A stretch of 64,000 nt of DNA from Rhodococcus ruber (GTDB lineage: Bacteria > Actinomycetota > Actinomycetes > Mycobacteriales > Mycobacteriaceae): contig NZ_JAPWIJ010000004.1 in assembly GCF_027270735.1 (NCBI RefSeq), positions 454,544 through 518,543 on the forward strand. The letters are read 5' to 3'. Below are positions 11,858 to 21,309 of the stretch, in pieces. Within the stretch, counting starts at the first letter, position 1. Each line of letters opens with the position of its first letter. Below the pieces are notes generated by a model. The model ran no database searches and was not told the origin of the DNA. It saw only the letters and a list, made by a program, of their open reading frames with translations. Made by a program: the position numbers and the translations under genes.

Positions 11858-11951
11858 TTTCGGCGCGAGTGACGCATATTTCCGGCGCGGCGTCGGCGCG
11901 CCTAATGGCGATAGCCGTCGGTGATGAATAGCGTTCCGAGCAGTTCAGTAC

Positions 11952-11982
11952 TTGACATAACTCTAAGCCTGTGGTTTAGGTT
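11952..11982 (+). promoter_or_regulatory. Probable ftsZ promoter
   Basis: The 172-bp ftsQ-ftsZ gap holds a perfect -35 hexamer TTGACA at 11952-11957. A weak -10 lies at TTTAGG/TAGGTT, starting 17-19 bp further on (11975-11982). The A+T-rich stretch and the clear -35 contrast with the surrounding GC-rich DNA. This would give ftsZ its own transcription, as known in related species. Sigma-factor assignment is inference. Confidence 0.5.
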
Positions 11983-12029
11983 GAGGGTTTTCCACTTTTC
12001 ACGCAACAACCCATGGAAGGCGAGAGCCC

Positions 12030-13283
12030 ATGACGCCCCCGCACAACTACCTCGCCGTAATCAAGGTCGTCGGCATCGGCGGCGGCGGCGTGAACGCGGT
12101 CAACCGCATGATCGAACAGGGACTCAAGGGAGTCGAGTTCATCGCGGTCAACACCGACGCTCAGGCCTTGCTGATGAGTGACGCAGACGTCAAGCTCGAC
12201 GTGGGCCGCGAACTGACCCGCGGGCTCGGCGCAGGTGCCGATCCCGAGGTGGGTCGCCGCGCAGCAGACGACCACAAGGACGAGATCGAAGAGGTGCTCA
12301 AGGGTGCCGACATGGTCTTCGTCACCGCAGGCGAGGGTGGCGGAACCGGTACCGGCGGCGCTCCCGTTGTCGCCAACATCGCCCGCAAGCTCGGTGCGCT
12401 GACCGTCGGCGTCGTCACTCGGCCGTTCTCGTTCGAGGGCAAGCGGCGCGGCGGGCAGGCCGATACCGGCATCCAGCAGCTTCGGGAGTCCTGCGACACG
12501 CTCATCGTCATCCCCAACGACCGCTTGCTTCAGCTCGGCGATGCAGCGGTGAGCCTCATGGATGCATTCCGCAGCGCCGACGAGGTGCTGCTCAACGGTG
12601 TCCAGGGCATCACCGATCTCATCACCACCCCGGGCCTGATCAACGTCGACTTCGCCGACGTCAAGGGCGTCATGTCCGGCGCAGGCAGTGCGCTGATGGG
12701 TATCGGCTCCTCCCGCGGCGAAGGTCGCGCGATCAAGGCCGCCGAATCTGCGATCAACTCGCCGCTGCTCGAAGCGTCGATGGAAGGCGCACGCGGAGTG
12801 CTGCTGTCCATCGCCGGCGGCTCGGACCTCGGTCTGTTCGAGATCAACGAGGCTGCGTCGCTGGTGCAGGAGGCAGCCCACATCGATGCCAACATCATCT
12901 TCGGAACGGTCATCGACGATTCACTCGGCGACGAGGTTCGGGTGACCGTCATCGCCGCAGGCTTCGACGGCGGTACCCCGACGCGCCGCCCGGTCGAAGC
13001 GGCCACGTCCACGCGCGGTCCGATCGGATCGGCCCGCTCCGGAGAGGTGTCCTCGCGCACGAACGAGAGCTCCGAGGGTGCTGTGTTCCGTGACCCGGTC
13101 GGTGCACCGAGTGCCAGCAGCCTGCCGCCGCTGAACTCGTCGAGCTCGTCCAACCGTGAGTCGTCCAGCCGTGAATCCGGCGGCGGGCAGGGCCGCGAGG
13201 GCGTCGGCTCCGGCCGTCGGGTGCCCATCGCCGAGGACGAGGGCGAAGACGAAGTCGACGTACCGTCCTTCATGCGGCGGTGA
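12030..13283 (+). CDS. ftsZ: Cell-division GTPase FtsZ
   Basis: Tubulin homologue that forms the Z-ring and organises septation. 417 residues from ATG 12030, beginning [20 protein letters not shown] as in mycobacteria. The tubulin signature GGGTGTG is at 103-109, with NVDFADVK in the T7-loop region. A disordered Ser/Gly-rich linker runs from about 325 to 400 and ends in the C-terminal conserved peptide DVPSFMRR that binds SepF, FtsW and other partners. The ribosome site is gaaggcgagag. The stop overlaps the next gene by 4 bp. Confidence 0.98.
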   Translation: MTPPHNYLAVIKVVGIGGGGVNAVNRMIEQGLKGVEFIAVNTDAQALLMSDADVKLDVGRELTRGLGAGADPEVGRRAADDHKDEIEEVLKGADMVFVTAGEGGGTGTGGAPVVANIARKLGALTVGVVTRPFSFEGKRRGGQADTGIQQLRESCDTLIVIPNDRLLQLGDAAVSLMDAFRSADEVLLNGVQGITDLITTPGLINVDFADVKGVMSGAGSALMGIGSSRGEGRAIKAAESAINSPLLEASMEGARGVLLSIAGGSDLGLFEINEAASLVQEAAHIDANIIFGTVIDDSLGDEVRVTVIAAGFDGGTPTRRPVEAATSTRGPIGSARSGEVSSRTNESSEGAVFRDPVGAPSASSLPPLNSSSSSNRESSSRESGGGQGREGVGSGRRVPIAEDEGEDEVDVPSFMRR

Positions 13284-14062
13284 GCGGTACCGCATCCGCT
13301 GGTCCGTTCCGCGTTCGACGCGTCTCGACGACGAGAGCGGGCGGTGTCTCGGCACCCCCGTTCGACACCTTCAATCTCGGCGATCACGTCGGCGACGCCC
13401 CGTCTGCTGTCGAGGCCAACCGCCGTCGTCTCGGCGAGAGATTGGGAATGGGCGTCGAGCGGCTCGTCTTCATGGAACAGGTCCACGGGCGCACGGTCAC
13501 TGTGGTCGACGGTCCCGTGGCCGAGCCGGTGCCGATGACCGATGCATTGGTGACGACACAGCGTGACCTCGGGCTCGTGGTGTTGACCGCCGATTGCGTA
13601 CCTATCCTGCTCTCCGACGAGGAAGCCGGAGTGATCGCCGCCGTGCACGCAGGTCGGGTCGGTGCCCGTATCGGCATCGTGCCTCGGGTCGTGAATGCCA
13701 TGGTCGAGCTCGGTGCAGTACCCGCGAGGATCGGTGCATTTCTCGGTCCGGCCGCGAGTGGTCGGCAGTACGAGGTGCCCGCAGCGATGCGTGCGGACGT
13801 CGACAAGCATCTCCCCGGCAGCGCGACGACGACGGTTCGCAACACGCCGGGACTCGACATTCCCGCCGGTGTCCGGGCCCAACTGCTCGCGGCCGGAGTG
13901 TCGGCCGTGGCACAGGATCCGCGCTGCACCATCGAGGACAGAACTCTGTTCAGCCACCGCCGGGAAGGGTCGACCGGCCGGATCGCCAGCGTGGTCTGGA
14001 TGGACAGTGCATCGACAGACGAGGCATCGACAGACGAGCAGCCCGCAGCGCCCGGTCGCTGA
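13280..14062 (+). CDS. pgeF: Peptidoglycan editing factor PgeF (YfiH/laccase-domain family)
   Basis: Family of Cys/His zinc-binding purine-nucleoside/laccase-domain proteins; the E. coli member prevents misincorporation of L-Ser into peptidoglycan precursors by MurC. 260 residues from a GTG that overlaps ftsZ. The metal-site residues are visible: His in EQVHGRTV, Cys in TADCVPILL, and His in AAVHAGRVG. The last motif is usually HAGWRG, so here the Trp is replaced, which seems common in related actinobacteria. Its place between ftsZ and the YggS gene matches M. tuberculosis. Confidence 0.85.
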   Translation: MSGTASAGPFRVRRVSTTRAGGVSAPPFDTFNLGDHVGDAPSAVEANRRRLGERLGMGVERLVFMEQVHGRTVTVVDGPVAEPVPMTDALVTTQRDLGLVVLTADCVPILLSDEEAGVIAAVHAGRVGARIGIVPRVVNAMVELGAVPARIGAFLGPAASGRQYEVPAAMRADVDKHLPGSATTTVRNTPGLDIPAGVRAQLLAAGVSAVAQDPRCTIEDRTLFSHRREGSTGRIASVVWMDSASTDEASTDEQPAAPGR

Positions 14063-14081
14063 GCCGGCGGAAGGGGATGTC

Positions 14082-14840
14082 ATGAGCGAACCCATCGAAG
14101 ACGGCGGGCCGGTCGCGGACCGTGCCATCGAGATCGAGACGGCGTTGACGACGGTCCGCGAACGGTTGCGCCGTGCGTGCGTCGACGCCGGACGCACCCC
14201 CGCCGAGGTGGCCCTGCTTCCGGTGACCAAGTTCTTTCCGGCGTCGGACGTGCGCATCCTGTACCGGCTCGGCTGCCGCGACTTCGGCGAATCCCGAGAG
14301 CAGGACGCATCGCCGAAGGTTGCCGATACGGCCGAGGATTTCCTCGCCGATCCGCCGCGGTGGCACATGATCGGACACCTGCAGCGAAACAAGGCGAAGT
14401 CCGTCGCGGCCTGGGCCCATTCCATCCATTCGGTGGACAGTGCGAGGCTCGTGGCGGCACTGTCGAAGGCGACCACATCCGCTCTGGACGAGGGCGCGCG
14501 TCGGTCGGAACTCGACGTGCTTCTTCAAGTCAGTCTCGACGGCGATGTGCACCGCGGAGGAGTCGAACGTGACGAACTCCACGAGCTCGCCGAGGCTGTG
14601 TCGAACGCAGCAGGGTTGCGTCTGGCCGGGTTGATGGCGGTGCCGCCTCTCGACGCCGAACCGGAGGCCGCATTCGCCGACCTCGAGAATCTCCACCATC
14701 GTCTGTTGCTCGATCATCCCGAGGCACTCGAGCTATCGGCCGGTATGACCGGAGACCTGGAAGCTGCTGTGCGCCACGGATCGACGTGCGTGCGTGTCGG
14801 TACCGCAATACTCGGGGCCCGGCCGATAACCTCGCAATGA
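14082..14840 (+). CDS. YggS/PROSC-family pyridoxal-phosphate-binding protein
   Basis: Fold-type III PLP-binding protein that buffers free PLP and affects amino-acid homeostasis; it has no known catalytic reaction. 252 residues from ATG 14082, with ribosome site ggaagggg just upstream; the frame is open further upstream but overlaps pgeF. The PLP lysine is in LLPVTKFFPA. Other signatures are DFGESREQ, WHMIGHLQRNKAK, LDVLLQVSLDGD, GMTGDLEAAV and GSTCVRVGTAILG. The gene lies between pgeF and sepF, the conserved actinobacterial and firmicute order. Confidence 0.92.
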   Translation: MSEPIEDGGPVADRAIEIETALTTVRERLRRACVDAGRTPAEVALLPVTKFFPASDVRILYRLGCRDFGESREQDASPKVADTAEDFLADPPRWHMIGHLQRNKAKSVAAWAHSIHSVDSARLVAALSKATTSALDEGARRSELDVLLQVSLDGDVHRGGVERDELHELAEAVSNAAGLRLAGLMAVPPLDAEPEAAFADLENLHHRLLLDHPEALELSAGMTGDLEAAVRHGSTCVRVGTAILGARPITSQ

Positions 14841-14922
14841 CAGTCCACGGATCACATCAGTCACAACAGACACTTGCGAACCTGAGGATCGACGGTAGAC
14901 ACACTCCACGGAAGGCAGAACG

Positions 14923-15570
14923 ATGAGCACCCTGCACAAGTTCAAGGCGTACTTCGGCATGGTTCCGCTCGCCGACTACGAGGACGACTACCTCGACGAT
15001 CCGGACACGCGGCGCGGCTCCCGTGGTGGGCGTGACAGCTACGACGAGCTCGACGAACGCGAGTTCGTGAAGCCGTCGTTCGGCGGATCTCGGCACGCTC
15101 AACTCGACGACGACTACGACGATTACGAGGCTCCCCGTCCGGCGGCCACCCTGGCCCCGATCGGCGGCCGAGGGCGTGCATCGGCACCGTCGAGCCGAGG
15201 TGCCGCCACTCGCGGCGCACTGGCAATGGACACCCGCATGGACGTGCGGGCGGAAACTCGGCGCAGCCCGATCGTCGACGACGGCGGTCCGCTGTCGAAG
15301 ATCACCACACTGCGTCCCCGCGACTACAGCGAGGCCCGCACGATCGGTGAGCGCTTCCGCGACGGCACCCCGGTGATCATGGACCTGGTGGAGATGAGCA
15401 ACGCGGACGCCAAGCGACTCGTCGATTTCGCTGCCGGTCTGGCATTTGCGCTCCGCGGTTCCTTCGACAAGGTGGCGACGAAGGTCTTTCTGCTCTCGCC
15501 CGCCGATGTCGACGTATCGCCGCAGGAGCGCAGGCGCATCGCCGAGACCGGTTTCTACAGTCAGCAGTGA
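14923..15570 (+). CDS. sepF: Cell-division protein SepF
   Basis: Membrane-binding FtsZ partner that anchors the Z-ring in bacteria lacking FtsA. 215 residues. The N-terminus [15 protein letters not shown] is the amphipathic membrane-targeting helix. A disordered acidic and then Pro/Ala-rich linker spans about 20-115. The C-terminal SepF domain ([18 protein letters not shown], then [26 protein letters not shown]) follows. ATG 14923 with ribosome site cacggaaggcag. The absence of ftsA nearby fits SepF being the main FtsZ tether. Confidence 0.95.
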   Translation: MSTLHKFKAYFGMVPLADYEDDYLDDPDTRRGSRGGRDSYDELDEREFVKPSFGGSRHAQLDDDYDDYEAPRPAATLAPIGGRGRASAPSSRGAATRGALAMDTRMDVRAETRRSPIVDDGGPLSKITTLRPRDYSEARTIGERFRDGTPVIMDLVEMSNADAKRLVDFAAGLAFALRGSFDKVATKVFLLSPADVDVSPQERRRIAETGFYSQQ

Positions 15571-15652
15571 CAGTTTCTCTGTTCGGAGCGGTAGTTCGAG
15601 GCTGTGACCAGCGCGCTTTGCTCAGCCTGGCGAAGTCAGGCAGAGTATAGCC

Positions 15653-15940
15653 GTGATCGTGTTCACGGTGATCAACATCGTATTGTTTCTTTTTTGGCTC
15701 CTTCTCATCGGTCGAATCATCGTCGAGTTCATCAGGACTTTTGCGAGAGATTGGCAACCGACGGGAGTCGTCGTCATCTTGCTCGAGGCGATCTTCACGG
15801 TGACCGACCCGCCGGTGAAGTTTCTCCGCAGGATCATTCCGCCTCTGAACCTCGGTGGAGTTCGGCTGGACCTGTCCATCATGGTCCTGCTGTTCGTCGT
15901 CTTCATCGCGTGGAATGTGACCAGCGGTCTCGCGGCCTGA
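15653..15940 (+). CDS. yggT: YggT-family membrane protein
   Basis: 95-residue integral membrane protein with two hydrophobic segments flanking a loop with the YggT signature TDPPVKFLRRIIPP followed by LDLSIMVLLF. The start is GTG at 15653 (VIVFTVINIVLFLFWLLL). The exact role is unknown; it is conserved between sepF and wag31 in this group and is suspected to act in division or osmotic response. The ribosome site is weak. Confidence 0.88.
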   Translation: MIVFTVINIVLFLFWLLLIGRIIVEFIRTFARDWQPTGVVVILLEAIFTVTDPPVKFLRRIIPPLNLGGVRLDLSIMVLLFVVFIAWNVTSGLAA

Positions 15941-16048
15941 GGCCGAAGATGGAATGTTAGAACGTAGGACGCGCGCAAGCTGCGTGTCCTGTGTGACAGA
16001 ATGGACGCCAGTTACAGTTTGATTGTTCTGCACTCGCGCGGAATGGCA

Positions 16049-16054
16049 TATAAC
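16049..16054 (+). promoter_or_regulatory. Candidate -10 element for wag31
   Basis: TATAAC at 16049-16054 lies 46 bp before the wag31 ATG in the 159-bp yggT-wag31 gap. No good -35 sits at 17 bp; TTGATT at 16019-16024 is too far. Many actinobacterial promoters lack a consensus -35, so a separate wag31 promoter is likely but not proven. Confidence 0.4.
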
Positions 16055-16099
16055 TGAATGCTTGCTCTACCGCCCCAAGACGCGTGAAGGGATCCTTCC

Positions 16100-16951
16100 A
16101 TGCCGCTGACTCCAGCTGATGTGCACAACGTAGCGTTCAGCAAGCCGCCTATCGGTAAGCGTGGTTACAACGAAGACGAGGTCGACGCTTTCCTCGACCT
16201 CGTCGAGCAAGAGCTGTCGCGACTGATCGAAGAGAACGCCGACCTCCGCCAGCGAGTCGGTGAGCTCGATCAGGAGCTCGCGGATGCCAAGAGCTCGGTT
16301 CGGCAGAACCCGCAGCCTGCTCAGGTGGCGGCACCGAAGGTCGAGCCGCCGCGCCCGGTGGATCCCCCGAAGCCCGCGCCCGTGGTTCAGCAGCCGGCAC
16401 CGGTCGCACCCGTTGCCGCAGCCCCTCAGCAGAGTGGCGACTCCAACATGCAGGCCGCGAAGATCCTCGGTCTCGCCCAGGAGATGGCCGATCGTCTCAC
16501 CGGTGATGCCAAGTCCGAGTCCGAGCAGCTGCTCGGCAATGCTCGCACCAACGCCGAGCGTCTGGTGTCCGATGCACGCACGCGCTCCGAGTCGATGATG
16601 TCCGAGGCCCGGCAGAAGTCCGAGTCGCTGCTCTCCGATGCGCAGACGCGCTCCGAGACCCAGCTTCGTCAGGCCAAGGAGAAGGCCGACGCACTGCAGG
16701 CCGACGCCGAGCGCAAGCACACCGAGATCATGGCGACGATCAACCAGCAGCGTTCCGTTCTCGAAGGCCGCATCGAGCAGCTCAAGACGTTCGAGCGCGA
16801 GTACCGGGTGCGTCTCAAGTCGTACCTCGAATCCCAGCTCGAAGAGCTCGAGAATCGTTCGTCGGCTCTGCCGGTCGACAACGGCCAGGACAACTTCAAT
16901 CAGGACAACCAGTCGTCCGGGTACAGCCAGTCGTACGCCAAGGGCAACTGA
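16100..16951 (+). CDS. wag31: Polar growth protein Wag31 (DivIVA)
   Basis: Coiled-coil tropomyosin-like protein that recruits the elongation machinery to the cell poles. 283 residues. The N-terminal DivIVA lipid-binding domain begins [17 protein letters not shown] with [15 protein letters not shown]. It is followed by a Pro/Ala-rich linker (about 70-115) and a long coiled coil with repeated Glu/Ser/Ala heptads (about 120-260). Ribosome site gaagggatcc before ATG 16100. Polar growth is the mode of this order, in line with the organism call. Confidence 0.96.
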   Translation: MPLTPADVHNVAFSKPPIGKRGYNEDEVDAFLDLVEQELSRLIEENADLRQRVGELDQELADAKSSVRQNPQPAQVAAPKVEPPRPVDPPKPAPVVQQPAPVAPVAAAPQQSGDSNMQAAKILGLAQEMADRLTGDAKSESEQLLGNARTNAERLVSDARTRSESMMSEARQKSESLLSDAQTRSETQLRQAKEKADALQADAERKHTEIMATINQQRSVLEGRIEQLKTFEREYRVRLKSYLESQLEELENRSSALPVDNGQDNFNQDNQSSGYSQSYAKGN

Positions 16952-16967
16952 CGCTCGAATGCGTCCG

Positions 16968-16995
16968 CCGACGCTGCCGGTGACGGCAGCGTCGG
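16968..16995 (+). terminator. GC-rich hairpin after wag31
   Basis: A perfect 11-bp inverted repeat (CCGACGCTGCC / GGCAGCGTCGG) with a 6-nt loop lies 17 bp after the wag31 stop. No T-tract follows. A stem this strong probably attenuates or ends transcription before the small membrane gene. Confidence 0.55.
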
Positions 16996-17032
16996 ACCTG
17001 GTTGTCATTGCGAGTGGTGAGCGAGGAATCCC

Positions 17033-17209
17033 GTGTTGGTCCTGACTCTCGGCGCAGCGGCGATCGGCTTCGGATTCTTGGTTCTTGCCCTGATGACGGG
17101 GTCCGTCGTGTGGGCATGGGCGTGCATAGTGGTGTGCATTCTCGGAGCGATCATGCTGCTGGTCGGTGCGCTCACCGGCCGTCGACCACCGCCAGAACTC
17201 GACAGGTAG
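17033..17209 (+). CDS. Small two-helix membrane protein downstream of wag31
   Basis: A 58-residue reading frame with a GTG start, preceded by gagcgagga and an in-frame stop 18 bp upstream. It encodes two hydrophobic segments (LTLGAAAIGFGFLVLALM and VVWAWACIVVCILGAIMLLVG) and a basic Pro-rich tail ending PPPELDR. M. tuberculosis has a small transmembrane gene (Rv2144c) at the same place, so it is probably the counterpart, though shorter. Function unknown; position suggests the envelope or division machinery. Confidence 0.65.
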   Translation: MLVLTLGAAAIGFGFLVLALMTGSVVWAWACIVVCILGAIMLLVGALTGRRPPPELDR

Positions 17210-17237
17210 CATCACCTTTCGGACAGGTAGTTTCAGG

Positions 17238-17490
17238 CGTCGATCCGGCCATCACCGGGGAGCCTTCGGAAGAACGACGTTGATGCGAAGCGCCCAGGTG
17301 TTTCGGATGGACGTTCAGTAGAACCGAACGGGTGAGCCCGTCACAGCTCACGTGGAGTGGCTCGTTCCGACGGTAGAACCGTCGAGTGCGAGCAAGCGGG
17401 GTGGTACCGCGGTATTCGGCGTCCAGATCGTCGAATGTCGTCCCCGTGCCAACAGGTGTCGCGTCTCGTACGCGTCCGGCACGGAGGAGA
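17238..17490 (+). promoter_or_regulatory. Isoleucine T-box leader (translational, ultrashort stem I) of ileS
   Basis: The leader senses uncharged tRNA-Ile and controls ileS translation. The T-box sequence GGGTGGTACCGCGG lies at 17399-17412; its TGGT is complementary to an ACCA tRNA end. An upstream hairpin CCGG-CCATCA-CCGG (17245-17258) carries the isoleucine codon ATC at 17251-17253 in its loop, as in the ultrashort stem I type known from actinobacterial ileS. CCGTGCC at 17444-17450 can pair with GGCACGG at 17478-17484, covering the start of the GGAGGA ribosome site at 17483-17488. Alternatively, CCCC at 17442-17445 pairs with GGGG at 17398-17401 of the T-box. The two structures are exclusive, giving a sequestrator/antisequestrator switch. 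Confidence 0.88.
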
Positions 17491-17495
17491 CAGAC

Positions 17496-20400
17496 ATGAC
17501 AGATTCGAGCGCACATCCGAAGAGCTCGTCCTACCCGCTGGTGGATCTCGCCGAGGGTCGCTCGGGAAGTGTTCCGTTCCCCGATCTCGAGCGCATCGTG
17601 CTGCACGAGTGGGCCGAGGACGGTACGTTCCGGGCCAGTATCGACAACCGCGCAGATGCCGAGGAGTTCGTCTTCTACGACGGTCCTCCGTTCGCGAACG
17701 GCCTGCCGCACTACGGACATCTGCTCACCGGGTACGTCAAGGATCTCGTCCCGCGTTTCCAGACCATGCGTGGCAAGAAGGTCGAGCGCCGCTTCGGTTG
17801 GGATTGCCACGGTCTGCCCGCAGAACTGGAAGCGGAGAAGCAGCTCGGCATCAAGGACAAGTCCGAGATCGACGAGATGGGCCTGGCGAAGTTCAACGCC
17901 TACTGCAAGCAGTCGGTGCTCCAGTACACCGACGAGTGGCGGGACTACGTCACCCGGCAGGCGCGGTGGGTCGACTTCGACAACGACTACAAGACCCTCG
18001 ACGTCGACTTCATGGAGTCGGTCATGTGGGCGTTCAAGACGCTGCACGACAAGGGCTTGATCTACCAGGGCTACCGAGTCCTGCCGTACAGCTGGTACGA
18101 GCAGACGCCCTTGTCCAATCAGGAAACCCGCCTGGACGACGCATACAAGATGCGTCAGGATCCCGCGGTCACCGTCACGATGCCGTTGACGGCTCCCGGC
18201 TCTCCGCTGGACGGCGCGAACGCACTGATCTGGACCACCACTCCGTGGACCCTCCCGTCCAACTTGGCGATCGCTGTGCACCCCGAGGTGCACTACGTGC
18301 AGGTGAGAGGCACGGACGGTGAGCGTTACGTGCTTGCCGCTGCGCGTCTTCCGCACTACGCGAAGGAACTGGGGGACGAGCCGGATGTGCTCTCGGAGCA
18401 CACCGGCTCCGAGTTGGTCGGACTCGCCTATGCACCGCCGTACGACTTCTTCCTCGGCCACGAGAACGCACACCGCGTGCTGCAGGCCGACTACGTCACC
18501 ACCGATTCGGGCACCGGAATCGTGCACCTCGCACCCGCTTTCGGTGAAGAGGACATGGACGTTGCCACCGAGAACGGTATCGAGGTGGTGCAACCGCTCG
18601 ACGCGGGCGGAAAGTTCACCTCGCTGGTGCCGCCGTACGAGGGTCTGATGGTGTTCGATGCCAACCCAGTGATCATCAAGGACCTCAAGGCCTCGGGCCG
18701 CCTGCTGCGGCACGAGACCATCGAGCACTCGTACCCGCACAGCTGGCGCAGCGGTCAGCCGCTGATCTACATGGCGGTGCCGTCGTGGTTCGTCGCGGTC
18801 ACCAAGTTCCGTGATCGGATGGTCGAGCTCAACCAGGAGATCACCTGGGTGCCCGAGCACATCAAGGACGGCCAGTTCGGCAAGTGGCTCGAGGGTGCAC
18901 GCGACTGGAACATCAGCCGAAACCGGTACTGGGGCAGCCCTATCCCGGCGTGGACATCCGACGACCCCGCCTACCCTCGTCTCGACGTGTACGGCAGCCT
19001 GGACGAGCTCGAGCGTGACTTCGGGGTGCGTCCGACGGATCTGCATCGTCCGTACATCGATGACCTGACGCGCCCCAACCCGGACGACCCGACCGGTAAG
19101 TCCACGATGCGTCGGGTTCCCGAGGTGCTGGACTGCTGGTTCGAGTCGGGCTCGATGCCGTATGCGCAGGTGCACTTCCCGTTCGAGAACGAGGAGTGGT
19201 TCTCCACGCACAACCCGGGCGATTTCATCGTCGAGTACAACGGGCAGACCCGCGGCTGGTTCTACACGCTGCACGTGCTGGCGACCGCGCTCTTCGATCG
19301 GCCTGCGTTCAAAACTGTTGCCGCACACGGCATCGTGCTCGGCGACGACGGTCTGAAGATGAGCAAGTCCAAGGGTAACTACCCGGACGTCAAGGAGGTC
19401 TTCGACCGCGACGGCTCCGACGCCATGCGGTGGTTCCTGATGTCGTCACCCATCCTGCGCGGTGGCAACCTGATCGTCACCGAGCAGGGCATCCGCGAGG
19501 GCGTGCGGCAGGCACTGCTGCCGATCTGGAATGCGTGGAGCTTTCTTCAGCTCTACGCCTCGACGCCCGGCCAGTGGCGTACCGATTCGCCGCATGTGCT
19601 CGATCGCTACGTTCTCGCCAAGCTGTCGGCCACCCGTGACGCGATCACCGACGCGCTCGAGGGCAACGACATTGCCGGTGCGTGCGACGAGCTGCGTACG
19701 TTCTGCGATGCACTGACCAATTGGTATGTGCGACGGTCTCGTTCGCGGTTCTGGAGCGAGGATGCCGACGCGATCGACACCCTGCACACGGTGCTCGAGG
19801 TGCTCACGCGCATCGCAGCTCCATTGTTGCCGCTGATCAGCGAAGTGGTGTGGCGGGGCTTGACCGGTCGCCGCTCGGTACACCTGACGGATTGGCCCGA
19901 GGCCGACGAGCTGCCGTCGGATCCGGAACTCGTCGAGAGCATGGACGAGGTTCGTACCGTGTGCTCGACTGTGCTCGGTCTGCGTAAGGCGCAGAACCTA
20001 CGAGTGCGGTTGCCACTGCCCGAGGTGACGGTTGCCGCCGCCGATGCGGAGCGCCTGCGTCCGTTCGTCGACATCATCGCCGACGAGGTCAACGTCAAGA
20101 AGATCGATCTCACCGAAGACGTTGCCGTACACGGAAAGTTCGAGCTCGTCGTCAACGCGCGTGCTGCGGGCCCGCGTATCGGCAAGGACGTCCAGAAGGT
20201 CATCAAGGCCGTCAAGGCAGGCGATTGGGAAGAGGATGCCGACGGTGTCGTGAGCGCAGCAGGAATAGCGCTGCTGCCCGAGGAGTACACCCGCAAACTC
20301 GTTGCCGCGGAGCCGGAGTCGACGGCACCACTGCCCGGTAACGCCGGCCTGGTGGTGCTCGATTCCGCCGTCACCGAGGAGCTCGAGGCGGAGGGCTGGG

Positions 20401-20633
20401 CCAAGGACCGCATCCGCGAACTCCAGGACGCGCGTCGTAACCACGGGCTCGACGTCTCGGACCGCATCGACATCGTCATCGAGGTGCCCGAGCACCGCCA
20501 GGCGTGGCTGGACACTCATCGGGATCTGATCGCGCGCGAGGTGCTCGCACTCTCGCTCGTCGACGGACACGTCGGAGACGACGGCAGCGATCTCGGTGAA
20601 GGAGTTCGGGCAGCGGTCACGAAGTCGTCGTGA
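17496..20633 (+). CDS. ileS: Isoleucyl-tRNA synthetase
   Basis: Class I aminoacyl-tRNA synthetase charging tRNA-Ile in the cytoplasm. 1045 residues, normal for the long actinobacterial form. The HIGH-type motif is HYGH at 72-75 and KMSKS is at 621-625. The editing (CP1) domain lies between them ([17 protein letters not shown]). The anticodon-binding region and a C-terminal extension follow. The ATG at 17496 is chosen because it follows the GGAGGA site and the T-box leader; the frame is open upstream to 17352 but only across the leader. The stop overlaps def by 4 bp. Confidence 0.96.
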   Translation: MTDSSAHPKSSSYPLVDLAEGRSGSVPFPDLERIVLHEWAEDGTFRASIDNRADAEEFVFYDGPPFANGLPHYGHLLTGYVKDLVPRFQTMRGKKVERRFGWDCHGLPAELEAEKQLGIKDKSEIDEMGLAKFNAYCKQSVLQYTDEWRDYVTRQARWVDFDNDYKTLDVDFMESVMWAFKTLHDKGLIYQGYRVLPYSWYEQTPLSNQETRLDDAYKMRQDPAVTVTMPLTAPGSPLDGANALIWTTTPWTLPSNLAIAVHPEVHYVQVRGTDGERYVLAAARLPHYAKELGDEPDVLSEHTGSELVGLAYAPPYDFFLGHENAHRVLQADYVTTDSGTGIVHLAPAFGEEDMDVATENGIEVVQPLDAGGKFTSLVPPYEGLMVFDANPVIIKDLKASGRLLRHETIEHSYPHSWRSGQPLIYMAVPSWFVAVTKFRDRMVELNQEITWVPEHIKDGQFGKWLEGARDWNISRNRYWGSPIPAWTSDDPAYPRLDVYGSLDELERDFGVRPTDLHRPYIDDLTRPNPDDPTGKSTMRRVPEVLDCWFESGSMPYAQVHFPFENEEWFSTHNPGDFIVEYNGQTRGWFYTLHVLATALFDRPAFKTVAAHGIVLGDDGLKMSKSKGNYPDVKEVFDRDGSDAMRWFLMSSPILRGGNLIVTEQGIREGVRQALLPIWNAWSFLQLYASTPGQWRTDSPHVLDRYVLAKLSATRDAITDALEGNDIAGACDELRTFCDALTNWYVRRSRSRFWSEDADAIDTLHTVLEVLTRIAAPLLPLISEVVWRGLTGRRSVHLTDWPEADELPSDPELVESMDEVRTVCSTVLGLRKAQNLRVRLPLPEVTVAAADAERLRPFVDIIADEVNVKKIDLTEDVAVHGKFELVVNARAAGPRIGKDVQKVIKAVKAGDWEEDADGVVSAAGIALLPEEYTRKLVAAEPESTAPLPGNAGLVVLDSAVTEELEAEGWAKDRIRELQDARRNHGLDVSDRIDIVIEVPEHRQAWLDTHRDLIAREVLALSLVDGHVGDDGSDLGEGVRAAVTKSS

Positions 20634-21307
20634 GCGAAGGGCATGCGAGCGAAGGGCATGTGATCGGCGTGACCGAGGTGGACGGTGCCGTCCGCGAGCT
20701 CCTCGCCGGAGCTCGCGGCGGCGTCGTGCCGATCGTCTCCGCAGGCAACCCGGTTCTGCGTTCGCAGGCAACGGCGTACGACGGGCAACTCGACGCCGAC
20801 ACGTTCGCGGAGTTGATCGAGGTGATGCGGGCGACGATGCACGCCGCACCGGGCGTCGGGCTCGCTGCGCCGCAGATCGGCATCCCGCTGCAGATCGCGG
20901 TGATCGAGGATTTGTTCGACGTCGACATGGCTGTCGCTCGTGCACGAGAGCGCACCCCGCTGCCGTTCCGAGTGCTGGTCAATCCCAGGTACGCCCCGGT
21001 GGGGTCGAGGACGGCAGGCTTCTACGAGGGGTGCCTCAGCGTCCCCGGCTACCAGGCCGTCGTGACCCGAGCAGCCGAGGTACGGCTGGAGTGCACCGAC
21101 GAATTCGGTCACGAGATCGACGAGGTGGTTCGCGGCTGGCCGGCCCGAATCGTGGCTCACGAGACCGACCACCTCGGCGGAACGCTGTACATCGACGCCG
21201 CCGACACCCGATCGTTGACCACGACAGAGAACTACGGTGAGCTGTGGTCGGATCCGACACCCGAACGCGCTGGTCAGGCGCTCGGCTTCACCGTCGATCC
21301 TCGCTGA
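20630..21307 (+). CDS. def: Peptide deformylase
   Basis: Metalloenzyme that removes the formyl group from nascent proteins. 225 residues from GTG 20630 overlapping ileS. The three family motifs are present: [18 protein letters not shown] with the metal cysteine, and HETDH (177-181) with the metal histidines and catalytic Glu. The N-terminus has about 35 residues ahead of the conserved [12 protein letters not shown], longer than usual, and its first ten codons are made by a 15-bp tandem repeat. GTG 20660 or 20669 are alternative starts that would shorten it. Confidence 0.93.
   Translation: MSEGHASEGHVIGVTEVDGAVRELLAGARGGVVPIVSAGNPVLRSQATAYDGQLDADTFAELIEVMRATMHAAPGVGLAAPQIGIPLQIAVIEDLFDVDMAVARARERTPLPFRVLVNPRYAPVGSRTAGFYEGCLSVPGYQAVVTRAAEVRLECTDEFGHEIDEVVRGWPARIVAHETDHLGGTLYIDAADTRSLTTTENYGELWSDPTPERAGQALGFTVDPR
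20632..20661 (+). repeat. 15-bp tandem duplication at the start of def
   Basis: GAGCGAAGGGCATGC occurs twice head to tail (20632-20646 and 20647-20661; only the last base differs). It encodes a duplicated [10 protein letters not shown] stretch and duplicates a ribosome-site-like GAAGGG. It may be a recent slippage event affecting which start codon is used. Confidence 0.8.
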
Positions 21308-21309
21308 CC

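Noticed and set aside
17172..19328. 718-codon minus-strand frame opposite ileS and its T-box
   Set aside because: Antisense to conserved ileS sequence, with no recognisable domain.
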